Of a DNA stretch of 36,778 bases, positions 35,301 through 36,778 are shown piece after piece; the first letter of the stretch is position 1, and each line of letters opens with the position of its first letter. Made by a program: the position numbers and the translations under genes. Location of the stretch: positions 1-36,778 of the forward strand of contig NZ_SSNA01000235.1 of NCBI RefSeq assembly GCF_004799445.1. Direction: 5' to 3'. This DNA is from Bradyrhizobium sp. Lineage in GTDB: Bacteria > Pseudomonadota > Alphaproteobacteria > Rhizobiales > Xanthobacteraceae. Below the pieces are notes generated by a model, which was not told the origin of the DNA, did no database searches, and was given only the letters and a program-made list of their open reading frames with translations.

Positions 35301-36778
35301 ATGGCCTTTTCGACTTCTTCGCCCTCGCTTGCCAACGCACGGGCTCCCGGCGCCGGCGTCACCGCCGTGCTCGGGCCGACCAATACCGGCAAGACTCATC
35401 TGGCGATCGAGCGGATGCTGGCGCATTCCTCAGGCGTCATCGGGCTGCCGCTGCGGCTCCTGGCGCGCGAGGTCTACAACAAGATCGTCGATCGCGCTGG
35501 GCCTGAGTCGGTCGCGCTGATCACCGGCGAAGAGAAGATAAAACCGAAGAATCCGCGGTTCTGGGTCTCCACCGTGGAAGCGATGCCGAGGGATCTCGAC
35601 GTGTCGTTTCTCGCCGTCGATGAAATCCAGATCGCGGCCGATCTCGAGCGCGGGCACGTCTTCACCGACCGCATCCTCAACCGCCGCGGCCGCGACGAAA
35701 CCCTGCTGCTCGGTGCCGCCACCATGCGCCCGATCATCGAGCGGCTGCTGCCCGGCGCTTCCATCGTTACAAGGCCGAGACTGTCGCAGCTGGAATTCGC
35801 CGGCGACCGCAAGATCACCCGCCAGCCGCGGCGCACTGCGATCGTCGCGTTCTCGGCCGATGAGGTCTACGCCATCGCCGAACTGATCCGCCGGCAGCAT
35901 GGCGGCGCCGCCGTGGTGCTGGGCTCGCTGTCGCCCCGCACCCGCAACGCGCAAGTCGAGATGTTCCAGAACGGCGACGTCGATTACCTGGTCGCGACCG
36001 ACGCCGTCGGCATGGGCCTCAACCTCGACGTCGATCACGTCGCGTTTGCCTCTGACCGCAAATATGACGGCTATCAGTTCCGCCGCTTGAATCCTTCCGA
36101 ATTCGCGCAGATCGCCGGACGCGCCGGCCGCGCCACCCGCGACGGCACTTTTGGGACAACGGGCCGCTGCGCGCCGTTCGAGCCCGAACTGGTCAATGCG
36201 CTGCAGAATCATAGCTTCGAGAGCGTGAAGGTGTTGCAGTGGCGCAATTCCAAGCTGGATTTCGCCTCGCTCGGCGCGTTGCAGGTGTCGCTGGCGCTGT
36301 CGCCGTCGCACGAGGCGCTGACCCGGGCGCCGATTGCCGAGGATCTGCGCGTGCTCGATCACGCCGCGCGCGACGCCGATGTCCGCGACATGGCGCATGG
36401 CGCGGCCGCGGTCGAGCGGCTGTGGGACGCCTGCCAGATTCCGGATTACCGCCGGATCGCGCCCGCCGCCCATGCCGAGCTGGTCACCACTTTGTTCGGA
36501 TTCCTGATGCAGAAGGGCCGGATCCCCGACGCCTGGTTCGCTGCCCAGGTCGATCAGGCCGACCGGGTCGACGGCGATATCGACACGCTATCGGGCCGGA
36601 TCGCGCAAATCCGCACCTGGACCTTTGTCGCCAACCGGCCGGACTGGCTGGCGGATCCCGAGCATTGGCAGGGAATCGCACGCGATGTTGAAAATAAATT
36701 GTCCGATGCGCTGCATGAACGGCTCACGGAGCGTTTCGTTGATCGCCGTACCAGTGTATTGATGCGCCGCCTGCGGGA
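35301..36778 (+). CDS. SUV3-like RNA/DNA helicase (3' end cut by window edge)
   Basis: Starts at ATG 35301 (MAFSTSSPSLANARAPGAG); 492 residues are visible and the frame stays open to the edge. Motif I is LGPTNTGKTH, motif II AVDEIQIA with Asp near 109, motif III LLLGAATMRP, and motifs V-VI appear as TDAVGMGLNLDVDHV and QIAGRAGRATRDG. This is the Suv3 branch of superfamily 2, known from the mitochondrial degradosome and found in alphaproteobacteria. A role in RNA turnover is inferred from that family. No partner nuclease gene is seen before the edge. Confidence 0.9.
   Translation, partial: MAFSTSSPSLANARAPGAGVTAVLGPTNTGKTHLAIERMLAHSSGVIGLPLRLLAREVYNKIVDRAGPESVALITGEEKIKPKNPRFWVSTVEAMPRDLDVSFLAVDEIQIAADLERGHVFTDRILNRRGRDETLLLGAATMRPIIERLLPGASIVTRPRLSQLEFAGDRKITRQPRRTAIVAFSADEVYAIAELIRRQHGGAAVVLGSLSPRTRNAQVEMFQNGDVDYLVATDAVGMGLNLDVDHVAFASDRKYDGYQFRRLNPSEFAQIAGRAGRATRDGTFGTTGRCAPFEPELVNALQNHSFESVKVLQWRNSKLDFASLGALQVSLALSPSHEALTRAPIAEDLRVLDHAARDADVRDMAHGAAAVERLWDACQIPDYRRIAPAAHAELVTTLFGFLMQKGRIPDAWFAAQVDQADRVDGDIDTLSGRIAQIRTWTFVANRPDWLADPEHWQGIARDVENKLSDALHERLTERFVDRRTSVLMRRLR

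Overview
The window looks like chromosomal DNA of an alphaproteobacterium of the Bradyrhizobium/Rhodopseudomonas/Afipia group (Nitrobacteraceae). This is inferred from the high GC content, codon use, gene order (argJ, a parvulin-type isomerase, secA; aroK-aroB-CNNM; bolA next to a J-protein gene; cobS-cobT) and many short palindromic intergenic repeats. No rRNA, tRNA, CRISPR array, prophage or complete insertion sequence was recognised.

Layout. 1-2113: argJ (cut by the left edge) and a periplasmic parvulin isomerase, both minus strand. 2594-5428: secA, plus strand. 5473-7792: a two-gene minus-strand operon of a Tat-exported thiamine-diphosphate enzyme and a small c-type cytochrome, the most unusual metabolic unit here. 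8027-12163: an L,D-transpeptidase-like lipoprotein, accA, a XerD-type recombinase and a 48-residue membrane protein, all minus strand. 12325-15471: aroK, aroB and a CNNM/CBS transporter-like protein, plus strand. 15524-17298: bolA, a J-domain protein and a DedA membrane protein. 17597-20647: cobS and cobT of the aerobic cobaltochelatase, split by a palindromic repeat. 20695-25942: a run of mostly exported proteins (phytase-like, unknown periplasmic, TctC-type binding protein, glycerophosphodiesterase) plus an Old-Yellow-Enzyme-type reductase. 26163-27579: aroQ and a cyclase-family hydrolase. 28883-31426: a small membrane-anchored protein and an NTF2-like/flavin monooxygenase fusion. 31496-32535: a lower-GC islet with two convergent, apparently mutually truncated genes (HNH nuclease and patatin). 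32707-34281: rpmB and a DUF3108 protein. 35301-36778: an SUV3-like helicase gene cut by the right edge.

Housekeeping themes are protein export (SecA, parvulin isomerase), the shikimate pathway (aroK, aroB and, separately, aroQ), fatty-acid precursor supply (accA), chromosome-dimer resolution (xerD), cobalamin synthesis (cobST) and the ribosome (rpmB).

The intergenic DNA is the other notable part. Several families of palindromic repeat (A, B, B', C, D, E, F, labelled here only) and one larger structured element (G) are packed into two archipelagos, about 27.68-28.81 kb and 34.29-34.93 kb. In the second, a 21-bp copy of the stop-codon end of the upstream gene precedes each palindrome. Family assignments come from comparing copies inside this window; no database search was possible.
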